From positions 824,996 through 888,995 of the forward strand of contig NZ_FONW01000001.1 of assembly GCF_900113005.1 (NCBI RefSeq): a stretch of DNA of 64,000 nt. Direction: 5' to 3'. Every line of letters begins with the position of its first letter. Position 1 is the stretch's first letter. A model generated the notes under the pieces. That model did not search any database, had not been told where the DNA came from, and worked only from the letters and a program-made list of their open reading frames with translations. Source of the DNA: Sunxiuqinia elliptica (GTDB lineage: Bacteria; Bacteroidota; Bacteroidia; Bacteroidales; Prolixibacteraceae). The translations under genes and the position numbers were made by a program. Positions 53,124 through 60,971 of the stretch are shown one piece after another.

Positions 53124-54431
53124 TTATAATTTATAAACTTTTTCAGATGGGTTTTTAATCATGTTCCTCAGGTCAACAACGAGCTGGGCATGTTCTTGGA
53201 TAAATTCTGCATCAAACGTTGAATGGTTCGTGCTCAGAACAACGCAGTCGGCTTGCTTGATTGTTTCGGCCGAATAGTTCGAAGCATCAAATTGACGTCC
53301 CTCATCAGATGTTATTGAGGGAACAAAAGGATCGGCATAGCTGACAAGGCCCCCTTTTTTACATACTTCATCTATGATTTTCAGCGCAGGAGATTCCCGG
53401 GCATCATCGATGTTGGGTTTGTATGCTACGCCTAAAAACAGGATTTTACTACCGTTGATCGCCTTTTTATGGCGGTTGAGTGCTGAGGTAATCTTAATGG
53501 TCATACGGTGAGCCATCATGTTGTTGATGTGTCCTGCGGTATGAATCATGCTCAGGTCGAACCCGAATTTTTTAGCAATGTGTTCCAGGTAAAATGGATC
53601 CAGTGGAATACAGTGTCCCCCGATTCCCGGACCCGGATAAAAAGCCTGAAAACCATAGGGCTTAGTGCTTGCGGCTTCAATAACTTCCCAAATGTTGATG
53701 TCCATTTTTCCGCATAGAAGTGCCAGTTCGTTCACCAGGCTAATGTTCACCAGGCGATAAGTGTTTTCCAGAATTTTAACCATCTCGGCTACACGAGGAG
53801 AGCTTACCGTGTGGATGGAGTCGATGGCCTTTTTATAAATTGCTTTGCCTACTTCGAGTCCGTCGTCGGAAAGTGCTCCTAATACTTTTGGCGTATTTCT
53901 GGTTACAAATTGTTTATTTCCAGGATCGACTCGTTCTGGTGAGAAGGCTAGCCAAAAGTCCTTGCCATGTTCTAGTTTCGAGTGTTTTTCGAGAATTGGA
54001 AGAATGAAGCTTTCAGTTGTTGTAGGATAGGTCGTGCTTTCCAGGCAAATGAATGTTCCGGGACGCATATGACGCGCAATCTCAAGGCTTGATTCTTCAA
54101 TATAACTCATGTCCGGCTTTTTGAAAATATCCAAGGGCGTTGGGACGCAAATTAAAATTGCATCACAATCAGCTAGCTGGGAGAAGTCCGTTGAAGCGGT
54201 TAGCGTGCCATTAGTCACGACTGTTTTTAAATCGTCGTCTTTGACATCGCCAATGTAATTGATGGCAGCGTTAACCTTTTTAGCTTTTTCCTCCGACTTT
54301 TCAAAGCCAATGACTTTGGTGTTTTCCAGTGCAAAACTAACGGCAAGAGGAAGTCCGACATAGCCAAGGCCAATGATGCCAATCTGAATTGTATTGTTTT
54401 TTATTTTTACCAGAGCGGATTCCTTTATCAT
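53124..54431 (-). CDS. wbpA: WbpA-type UDP-N-acetyl-D-glucosamine 6-dehydrogenase
   Basis: The 435-residue enzyme oxidises UDP-GlcNAc to UDP-GlcNAc uronic acid in two steps with NAD+. The N-terminal Rossmann domain has QIGIIGLGYVGLPLAVSFA (about 16-34) and AILICVPTP. The middle has FICLESTTYPTT, FSPERVDPGN, and the catalytic-cysteine motif PGPGIGGHCIPLDPFY (about 255-270). The C-terminal UDP-binding domain has FLGVAYKPNIDDARESPALKI. Length and motifs fit WbpA (436 residues) better than UDP-glucose dehydrogenases. It is the third gene of the operon, with WbpB-type, formyltransferase and WbpE-type partners. Confidence 0.88.
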   Translation of the reverse strand: MIKESALVKIKNNTIQIGIIGLGYVGLPLAVSFALENTKVIGFEKSEEKAKKVNAAINYIGDVKDDDLKTVVTNGTLTASTDFSQLADCDAILICVPTPLDIFKKPDMSYIEESSLEIARHMRPGTFICLESTTYPTTTESFILPILEKHSKLEHGKDFWLAFSPERVDPGNKQFVTRNTPKVLGALSDDGLEVGKAIYKKAIDSIHTVSSPRVAEMVKILENTYRLVNISLVNELALLCGKMDINIWEVIEAASTKPYGFQAFYPGPGIGGHCIPLDPFYLEHIAKKFGFDLSMIHTAGHINNMMAHRMTIKITSALNRHKKAINGSKILFLGVAYKPNIDDARESPALKIIDEVCKKGGLVSYADPFVPSITSDEGRQFDASNYSAETIKQADCVVLSTNHSTFDAEFIQEHAQLVVDLRNMIKNPSEKVYKL

Positions 54432-54521
54432 GTTTTTTTGTTTTATATAACAATGATTCTAATGATAAGAAAATGGTGTTTAAATCTTGTTTAGGTTAAA
54501 CGTATTTTCTCAATAAACATT

Positions 54522-55214
54522 TTATTCGAATATAGATGGTGAATTAATTCGGAGATGATTAAATTTTTCCATCATTTTTAATTCGAGTGCGTGTGGCATT
54601 CTTCTGTGTGCCTCTTTTTCTGGGTTTTGTAGTTTTTTGAGTGGCGGATTTTTCTTTAAGAGATTAATTGCATCTGTTAGCATGTCGATTTCTTTTTCAT
54701 AAAGGCGTGATGCTAGATGGTAAAATGAATCTTCGAAATAGACAGGGATGATTTGTCTGTCAATGAGCCAGCCTTCATCAGCCTTGTCCGAGATAATATG
54801 GGTGCTTACTCCAATAGGTTGTTTTTCGAGAATTGCCCATTTTAGAGCATCAAGCCCTTTTACGGCTGGAAGATATCCTGGATGGGCATTTATGATTTGG
54901 AATTTTAGGGCCAAATCGGCAGGCAAAAGACCTGCCCCTCCAATTAGAATGTAATCAAAACTATTTTGTTGAAAGAAGAGTTCCAGATCATTAGTCCCAA
55001 CTCGCGTTAATGATAATTCAAAGTTTTTAGCGAGTTGATCAACTGGGACGTTGATTGGAATGCTTGGTCTGTGTTTTATTATTGGTTTGAAGCTCTTACG
55101 TTCAACCCATGGAAGAACAACGAGGTGGATATCTTTATAACCTTTTGCTATTAGAGAGAATATAACATCTTGTGTTTTTTTATGTGGGGTGTCGTAAGTA
55201 ATTAGTGCAATCAT
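54522..55214 (-). CDS. Formyltransferase-family enzyme, probable sugar-nucleotide N-formyltransferase
   Basis: The 230-residue protein has the core of the formyl_trans_N family, which uses N10-formyltetrahydrofolate. The catalytic Asn-His-Asp triad is complete: Asn109 and His111 in IINAHPGYLP and Asp146 in THIISDKADEGWLI. It is much shorter than methionyl-tRNA formyltransferase and lacks the tRNA-binding C-domain, as sugar N-formyltransferases do. It sits between the WbpE-type and WbpA-type genes, where WbpD, the 3-N-acetyltransferase, would be expected, and no acetyltransferase gene is in the locus. The reasonable inference is formylation of the 3-amino group of UDP-GlcNAc3NA to make an N-formylated diamino-uronic acid. 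Confidence 0.83.
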   Translation of the reverse strand: MIALITYDTPHKKTQDVIFSLIAKGYKDIHLVVLPWVERKSFKPIIKHRPSIPINVPVDQLAKNFELSLTRVGTNDLELFFQQNSFDYILIGGAGLLPADLALKFQIINAHPGYLPAVKGLDALKWAILEKQPIGVSTHIISDKADEGWLIDRQIIPVYFEDSFYHLASRLYEKEIDMLTDAINLLKKNPPLKKLQNPEKEAHRRMPHALELKMMEKFNHLRINSPSIFE

Positions 55215-55231
55215 ATTTTTAGTTGATTATT

Positions 55232-56338
55232 TTAGGGGATGATGGTTTTTATTGCGTTTGCAACTTTATCTATTTCATAATCAGTAATAAAAGCGTGCAT
55301 GGGTAAAGATAGTACGGTATCTGCTAAGAGAGAGGCAACTTCAAATTTCTCATGAAAAACGATGTCAGCTTGAAACGCTTCTTGCTTAGGGAGAATGACC
55401 GGATAATGGACGGTCGTTGGTATGCCTTGTTGTGTTAATTGAGCTTTTACTTCATCTCGGTTTTCGAGAATGACGGTGTATTGGGCCCATACGCTTTGTT
55501 TGTCGGGCGTAATTTCCGGAAGAAGGACATGCCCTTTTAATTTCTCCGAATAGCGTTCAGCTGCTCGTTGGCGTTTTTGTATCTCGTCTTCAAAATGTTT
55601 CAGCTTTACCCGTAGGATGGCTGCTTGAAGCGTGTCGATTCGTCCGTTTATACCTATTTCCTGATGAACATAGCGAGCTTTTTGTCCATGGGAACGGAGC
55701 ATTTTTATTCGCGAAGCCAGTTTGGGATCATTGGTAAATATCGCACCGCCATCGCCGTAGCATCCAAGGGGTTTCGCTGGGAAAAAACTGGTGGTTGCCA
55801 GATGTGTCAATGAGCAGGAGCGCTTTCCTTTGTAGGTTGCTCCAAAAGATTGAGCACCATCCTCAATGACCCATAGCCCGTGTTTGTGAGCAATGGCATT
55901 TATTTCGTCAAAATTGGCACACTGTCCAAAAAGTGAAACCGCAATAATTCCTTTTGTTTTGGGGCCAATTCGTTCTTCTATTTGTGTTATGTCCAAGTTG
56001 AAGTCAACCGGAGAAACATCAACGAATACCGGTTTGGCACGGTAGAAGCTAATCATACTTGCAGAAGCTATAAAGCTAAAGGCCGGGCAGATGATTTCGT
56101 CGTCAGGTTGAACATCTAAGGCCATTAGCGACAGGAGTAAGGCATCGGTGCCAGAGCTACAGCTAATCGCGTGCTTGACTCCTGTAAAAGTTGCCAGTTC
56201 TTCTTCCAGTTTACCAATTTCGGGGCCATTGATGAATGCGCTGTTGTCAATTGTTTGTTGGATCGCAGCGTCAATCTCACTTTGATAAGCTCGGTATTGT
56301 TTGTGAAGATCGTTGAAGTTCATGCTGGTTTCAATCAT
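55232..56338 (-). CDS. wbpE: WbpE-type sugar nucleotide aminotransferase (DegT/DnrJ/EryC1)
   Basis: This PLP enzyme of 368 residues adds the 3-amino group to the 3-keto sugar nucleotide, with glutamate as donor. Family motifs are complete: HAISCSSGTDALLLSLMAL (57-75), EIICPAFSFIASA (81-93), VIEDGAQSFGATYKGK (158-172) and the PLP-lysine segment TTSFFPAKPLGCYGDGG, Lys189 from the first Met. A second ATG at 56323 would give MNFNDLHKQYRAY, a start more typical of the family; either is possible. It is the first gene of the minus-strand operon and is divergent from a GT4 gene 48 bp away. With WbpA- and WbpB-type enzymes downstream it completes UDP-GlcNAc3NA synthesis. Confidence 0.88.
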   Translation of the reverse strand: MIETSMNFNDLHKQYRAYQSEIDAAIQQTIDNSAFINGPEIGKLEEELATFTGVKHAISCSSGTDALLLSLMALDVQPDDEIICPAFSFIASASMISFYRAKPVFVDVSPVDFNLDITQIEERIGPKTKGIIAVSLFGQCANFDEINAIAHKHGLWVIEDGAQSFGATYKGKRSCSLTHLATTSFFPAKPLGCYGDGGAIFTNDPKLASRIKMLRSHGQKARYVHQEIGINGRIDTLQAAILRVKLKHFEDEIQKRQRAAERYSEKLKGHVLLPEITPDKQSVWAQYTVILENRDEVKAQLTQQGIPTTVHYPVILPKQEAFQADIVFHEKFEVASLLADTVLSLPMHAFITDYEIDKVANAIKTIIP

Positions 56339-56371
56339 TCTACAAAAATAATGGAATTCCTATAAGATTAT

Positions 56372-56379
56372 TACATTTG
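56372..56379 (+). promoter_or_regulatory. Candidate promoter -7 element in the divergent gap
   Basis: TACATTTG fits TAnnTTTG, but it ends only 7 bp before the first ATG of the GT4 gene (56387) and 16 bp before the second (56396). The 48-bp divergent gap must serve both operons or be read from within the flanking genes. Confidence 0.35.
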
Positions 56380-56386
56380 CTTAACA

Positions 56387-57673
56387 ATGTCCGCAATGAA
56401 GAAAGTCCTCATTATTACTTATTATTGGCCACCAAGTGGAGGAGCAGGTGTGCAGCGTTGGCTCAAGTTTTCCAAATATCTTCCAGAGAATGGGTGGGAG
56501 CCATTGGTGTTGACGGTAGATCCGCAGAAGGCGAGTTATGCACAATGGGATAAGACCCTGGAAAAGGAGGTTGCTGAGCATGTTAAAGTATATACAACAA
56601 CTACGTTTGAGTTGTATAACTTATATCGGTTGCTGATTGGGAAAGGTGAAATTCCGTATGGAGGTTTTTCCAATCAGCAGAACGACTCAATTATGCAGAA
56701 ATTGGCCAAGTTTGTTCGAGGAAATCTCTTTATTCCTGATCCTCGGCGGGGGTGGAATCGGTATGCTTACAAAAAGGCCAAGCAACTGATTGAAAAATAT
56801 AACATTCAAACGGTAATAACGACGAGTCCTCCGCATTCAACACAGTTGATAGGCTTGAAACTACACCGAAAACTAGGGATTCAATGGATCGCTGATTTAC
56901 GAGATCCGTGGACTGATATTTACTATTATCGGGAGTTGGGACATACGCCAATCGCGAAGCATATTGATCGAAATTTGGAGCGAAAAGTATTGAACGAAGC
57001 AGACCAGGTTGTAACAGTTAGTGAAGATATGAAGAGGTTGTTCTCAGAAAAACTGAAGCAAGCAGATTGTTCGAAGATTTTGGTTATTCCGAATGGGTTT
57101 GATGAAGAAGATTTTAAGCTTGATGAAATTACAGCTGATGAAAAGTTCGTGATTACTTATACCGGGACGATCTCTGAAGCTTATGATATTGACGGTTTCT
57201 TAAAGGCAATCTCAGGGTTGGATTCTCGGTTGCAGTCAAGAATACGCTTACGTTTTGTTGGAAATATTCCAGAGTCCACGGTGCTGAAAATACAAGAACA
57301 GCTTCCTTTGGTGGATCTTGATTTGGTGGGGTATGTTGATCATCAGAAATCGGTTCGTTACCTGTTGATGTCTTCCATGCAGCTGCTGGTTATTCCTAAA
57401 ATTGAGAATAATAAGGGGATTATTACTGGCAAGTTTTATGAGTACCTGGCTTCAGGAAAACCGGTTTTGGCTATCGGTCCAAAAGGAGGTGATTTGGAGT
57501 CATTGATTCACGAGACTCAGTGTGGTGAGTTGTTTGACTATGGTGACACGGACAACATTAAGCTAATGATTGAAGAGGAATTGAGTGGTCCCCGTAAAGC
57601 GAATAGAAGCTTGGGGGTGAAGTATTCAAGGAGAGAGTTGGCTAAAAAACTAGTTCAGGAGGTGGTTGTGTAA
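56387..57673 (+). CDS. Glycosyltransferase family 4
   Basis: The 428-residue retaining GT-B enzyme starts KKVLIITYYWPPSGGAGVQRWLKFSKYLPENGW, where the Gly-rich loop forms part of the acceptor side. The N-domain carries TTSPPHSTQLIGLKLHRKLG and WIADLRDPWTD. The donor-binding C-domain has FVITYTGTISEAYDIDGFLKAI, VRYLLMSSMQLLVIPK and GKFYEYLASGKPVLAIGPKGGD, with the E-x7-E-like acidic pattern in a weak form. It probably adds one sugar to the lipid-linked repeat unit. A second in-frame ATG at 56396 is possible. It is the first of three plus-strand genes of the polysaccharide locus. Confidence 0.88.
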   Translation: MSAMKKVLIITYYWPPSGGAGVQRWLKFSKYLPENGWEPLVLTVDPQKASYAQWDKTLEKEVAEHVKVYTTTTFELYNLYRLLIGKGEIPYGGFSNQQNDSIMQKLAKFVRGNLFIPDPRRGWNRYAYKKAKQLIEKYNIQTVITTSPPHSTQLIGLKLHRKLGIQWIADLRDPWTDIYYYRELGHTPIAKHIDRNLERKVLNEADQVVTVSEDMKRLFSEKLKQADCSKILVIPNGFDEEDFKLDEITADEKFVITYTGTISEAYDIDGFLKAISGLDSRLQSRIRLRFVGNIPESTVLKIQEQLPLVDLDLVGYVDHQKSVRYLLMSSMQLLVIPKIENNKGIITGKFYEYLASGKPVLAIGPKGGDLESLIHETQCGELFDYGDTDNIKLMIEEELSGPRKANRSLGVKYSRRELAKKLVQEVVV

Positions 57674-57739
57674 AGCTTTTATGTTTGACCAAAATCATGA
57701 ACCCTTTTTCTACTATCATTAAAAATAAAATTTTTACGA

Positions 57740-58891
57740 ATGAAGATATTGATGTTGTTGGAAAGTAATTTTCCTCCAGATACGCGGGTTGAAAACGAAA
57801 TTAATGTACTACTTGAAAGAGGACACGAGGTGCACATGGCGTGCGTGAAAACAAAACGGGATAGCCAAGAAAAAAAGTTTGGAAAGACGATTATTCATCG
57901 AATGGGCTTGAATGAGCTTGCGCGTAAATCAAGTGTGGCTGCTTTGTCTTTTCCGCTCTATTTTCAAGTTTGGAGAAAGTTTGTTCAACAGCTAATGGAT
58001 AGCCATCATTTCGATGCTATTCATGTTCATGATTTGCAGTTGGCAAGAATTGGCTACGAAATGAAGAAAAGATATGGCGTTCAGTTTGTTCTCGATTTGC
58101 ATGAAAACTGGCCTGCTCTGTTAAAAATATCGGAGCATACGAAATCTTTTCTGGGGAGTTTTTTGTTTTCTGAGAAGCAATGGAAGAACTACGAGCGCAA
58201 GTATGTAAGACTCGCCGATAAGGTCATTGTGGTTGTGGAAGAAGCAAAGGAACGAATTCAATCGCTAGGTGTTGCTCCCGATAAGATCTATGTTGTTTCC
58301 AATACGCAAAATTTGGAGGAGTTTAATTTTGAAATTCCGGCTAAAGAACACGATAAAGTTGTATTCACCTATGCCGGGGGGATTACTTTTCACCGTGGAC
58401 TGCAGTATGTATTGAAAGCGGCAGCGCAGTTAGATGCTCTCGATTTTGAGATTCGGATTGTTGGTGCTGGACGATTTTTGGACAAGTTGCAGGAGTTGGC
58501 TAAGGCGTTGAGTATCGAGCAAAAAGTGCATTTCTTGGGATGGCAAAACAGGGATGCGCTGCTGAAAATTGTTTTTGAGTCCGATGTTGCTTTAATCCCA
58601 CATATAAAAAGTGCGCATACGGATTCTACAATTCCTCACAAGTTGTTTCAGTATTTGTATGCAGAGAAACCAATTTTGGCCTCGAACTGTTGTCCGATTG
58701 AACGAATTCTCAAGGAGACCGGAGGAGGCTGGACGTATTCGTTTGATGATGTCAATGAGTTGGCGATGATTATGCAACAAATAATTCAGAAAGAGTATCA
58801 GCTGAAGGACTTTGCAAATGGTAAAGAGGCTGTTTTGACAAAATATAATTGGAATGTAGATAAAGCTAACCTACTAGAAGTATATCAATGA
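57740..58891 (+). CDS. Glycosyltransferase family 4
   Basis: The 383-residue GT-B enzyme starts MKILMLLESNFPPDTRVENEINVLLERGHEVHMAC, typical of family 4 members that act in surface polysaccharide assembly. The N-domain has FDAIHVHDLQLARIGYEMKKRYG and VLDLHENWPALL; the C-domain has VVFTYAGGITFHRGLQYVLKAA, KVHFLGWQNRDALLKIV and DSTIPHKLFQYLYAEKPILASN. It lies 66 bp after the first GT4 gene, and its stop overlaps the start of the methyltransferase-like gene by 4 bp (ATGA). The sugar and linkage are not predictable. Confidence 0.9.
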   Translation: MKILMLLESNFPPDTRVENEINVLLERGHEVHMACVKTKRDSQEKKFGKTIIHRMGLNELARKSSVAALSFPLYFQVWRKFVQQLMDSHHFDAIHVHDLQLARIGYEMKKRYGVQFVLDLHENWPALLKISEHTKSFLGSFLFSEKQWKNYERKYVRLADKVIVVVEEAKERIQSLGVAPDKIYVVSNTQNLEEFNFEIPAKEHDKVVFTYAGGITFHRGLQYVLKAAAQLDALDFEIRIVGAGRFLDKLQELAKALSIEQKVHFLGWQNRDALLKIVFESDVALIPHIKSAHTDSTIPHKLFQYLYAEKPILASNCCPIERILKETGGGWTYSFDDVNELAMIMQQIIQKEYQLKDFANGKEAVLTKYNWNVDKANLLEVYQ

Positions 58892-59406
58892 ATAAAGTAG
58901 ATCGTTTTCGATTTGAGAACACCCATAAGTTTCTTTCTAAATACATAACAAACGAGGAGCAGATTTTGGATTTGGGAACTCCCAATCAATTGTCCGATTT
59001 TCTGATTAATAAAGGATTCAAACTACAAAATGCAGCTGGCTTTGATTTTGATTTGAATCCGGAGCAAGTCAATCAATATGGCTATGATGTGTTGACTGCT
59101 TTTGAGGTGCTGGAACATTTGGTTGCTCCTTTTGGTATTTTACAGCAAACGAAAGCCAGGAAGTTGGTGGTAACAGTTCCGTTAAGGCTGTGGTTTGCTC
59201 CGGCTTATCGGAATGTGAATGACCCTTATGATCAGCATTATCATGAGTTTGAAAGTTGGCAGTTGGATATGTTACTCGAAAAGGCGGGATGGACGGTTAA
59301 GGACAGCGAGCAATGGACGCCACCTTTTCAGTTTAATGGTGTGCGGTCAGTTTTGCGCGCGGTTACGCCAAGGTTTTATGCTGTTTATGCTGAGCGAAAA
59401 GCTTAG
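58888..59406 (+). CDS. Class I methyltransferase-like protein (diverged)
   Basis: The 172-residue protein has the outline of a SAM-dependent methyltransferase. Motif I is present only as ILDLGTPNQL (about 31-40) without the usual Gly-x-Gly, followed by AAGFDFDLN, the core TAFEVLEHLVAPFGIL (about 70-85) typical of Methyltransf_11/23 proteins, and KLVVTVPLRLWF. The late HYHEFESWQLDMLLEKAGW fits the family's C-terminal part. The weakened SAM loop leaves activity uncertain. Its start overlaps the GT4 stop by 4 bp, and its stop overlaps the stop of the convergent flippase gene by 4 bp. A role in decorating the surface polysaccharide is likely. Confidence 0.78.
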   Translation: MNKVDRFRFENTHKFLSKYITNEEQILDLGTPNQLSDFLINKGFKLQNAAGFDFDLNPEQVNQYGYDVLTAFEVLEHLVAPFGILQQTKARKLVVTVPLRLWFAPAYRNVNDPYDQHYHEFESWQLDMLLEKAGWTVKDSEQWTPPFQFNGVRSVLRAVTPRFYAVYAERKA

Positions 59407-60899
59407 TTCTTCGATGGCTTGAGTACGGATTCAATCCTCTTCCATAGTTCTTTCTTTACGGTTTGAACCTCTTCAGATATTGGAATAAGACTAAAGAAGA
59501 TTACACTGAGCGTGGTGATTACTGTTCCTCTGATGAAAATATCGAGTATCAGATTTTGCTGGGGGATAAAACGTTGAAGGAAGTAAACAGCGATAAAGAA
59601 ACCAATAGCAAGTAAAAAGCGGTAGTTGAAGGGCTGCAGCTTGTATTTTCGGTACAGGAAAATGAAGCGCATTAAATTGTTTAAAAAGAGTGCCGAAGCA
59701 ATTGCGATAGCTGCTCCTGTGATTCCCCATATCGGGATTAGTGCTAGCAAAAGCGCCAGAACAATTACAACCAACGACAGCATGAAATAAAGAGAAACCC
59801 GGTAATGGCGGGAAAAGGCAATAACTTGTGCATTGGCTCCTGTTAGCATATCAAACAGGTAGCCAATTCCAATAAAGAAAATAACCCATTTGGATTGCAG
59901 GTAATCGTCGCCTAAAATGCTTAAAATGTTGTCAATATTAGCCCAAATTCCTAAAAACAGGAAGCTTCCAATAATGAACTGGTTAATACAGCTTTTGTAA
60001 TAGATTGACTTTATCTTATCGAGATCATCATCTTTCCATGCATCAGCAATTAAGGTTCCGGCGATTTTTAATAAGGGACGTGAGGGGATGACAACCAGTG
60101 TTCCAAAATAAAAAGCAATGGTGTAAACTCCAGTCTCGCTGAGGTCTAATAGTTGGTTGATAATGATTTTATCAATGTTGAAAACGAGCATGGAGCCGAG
60201 CCCGCCAAGTACAGAGAAAATGGCAACACTTACAATCTCTTTTTTTAAAGGCTTGGTTAAGAATTGAAAATCAGGTTTAAAAGTAAGTTCTTTTTTGTTG
60301 TACAGGTGAATCAGCATGATGATTCCTTTAGCGCTAACAACCAAGGCATAGCCAAGGACTAATTGATGAAGGGAGATCAGCTGAAAAGCAAACAATAGGG
60401 TGATTAGAAATAGGCCTACCCGTTGGGCAAATTCCTGCATAAACGTCCCAAAAACTGCATCGTACAGAAGCTTGTTGTAAGTATCTAGAAAGATAAACAA
60501 CATGGTGAAGAAGGTTAACGGAACAAGCAGGTAGATGTAGTCTGCAAATAGCTTGGATTGCTCTTGATTGCTGGCTATTAAAGCTGGGGAGAAGATCAAG
60601 TAAGCAAGAAGGAACAAGGCAAAGCCAACGACAATAAAGATTGACGCAATGAACAGGAATCCGTGGTGACCTGTTTCTTTACTCCGGAAATGGGGAAAAA
60701 GACGCGATGCAACCCCATGAATTCCAAGCAGCGATAGCTGTCCGAACAGGGTGGAGTAGGCAATCAGCAAACCAAATAAACCAACCGTGTCTGTATCAAG
60801 GTAGTTGGGATAAAGGTAAGAGGTGGTTACAAATGCCACAAGTACCCCAATATAGGACCAGATACTACCTCGGATGGATTGTTTTATGATGATTCCCAT
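59403..60899 (-). CDS. Wzx-like polysaccharide flippase (MATE/MOP superfamily)
   Basis: The 498-residue inner-membrane protein has about 12-14 hydrophobic helices with the MOP/PST layout. The start IIIKQSIRGSIWSYIGVLVAFVTTSYLYPNYLDTDTVGLFGLL is typical, and so are FSVLGGLGSMLVFNIDKIIINQLLDLSETGVYTIAFYFGTLVV (about 225-268) and LFLNNLMRFIFLYRKYKL near the end. Such proteins move lipid-linked repeat units across the inner membrane for Wzy-type assembly or for lipopolysaccharide. The gene is convergent with the methyltransferase-like gene and divergent from the YfhO-family gene. It probably serves the same locus. Confidence 0.88.
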   Translation of the reverse strand: MGIIIKQSIRGSIWSYIGVLVAFVTTSYLYPNYLDTDTVGLFGLLIAYSTLFGQLSLLGIHGVASRLFPHFRSKETGHHGFLFIASIFIVVGFALFLLAYLIFSPALIASNQEQSKLFADYIYLLVPLTFFTMLFIFLDTYNKLLYDAVFGTFMQEFAQRVGLFLITLLFAFQLISLHQLVLGYALVVSAKGIIMLIHLYNKKELTFKPDFQFLTKPLKKEIVSVAIFSVLGGLGSMLVFNIDKIIINQLLDLSETGVYTIAFYFGTLVVIPSRPLLKIAGTLIADAWKDDDLDKIKSIYYKSCINQFIIGSFLFLGIWANIDNILSILGDDYLQSKWVIFFIGIGYLFDMLTGANAQVIAFSRHYRVSLYFMLSLVVIVLALLLALIPIWGITGAAIAIASALFLNNLMRFIFLYRKYKLQPFNYRFLLAIGFFIAVYFLQRFIPQQNLILDIFIRGTVITTLSVIFFSLIPISEEVQTVKKELWKRIESVLKPSKN

Positions 60900-60926
60900 T
60901 TGTGCCGGATTCAGTAATTATTTCCT

Positions 60927-60934
60927 TACTTTTG
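60927..60934 (+). promoter_or_regulatory. Candidate promoter -7 element before the YfhO-family gene
   Basis: TACTTTTG fits TAnnTTTG, 37 bp upstream of the ATG at 60972. TTTG at 60899-60902 is a possible but rather distant -33 element. Confidence 0.4.
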
Positions 60935-60971
60935 TTTCAGTTTAAAAAAACGGAGTAACTTTTAATTCATT

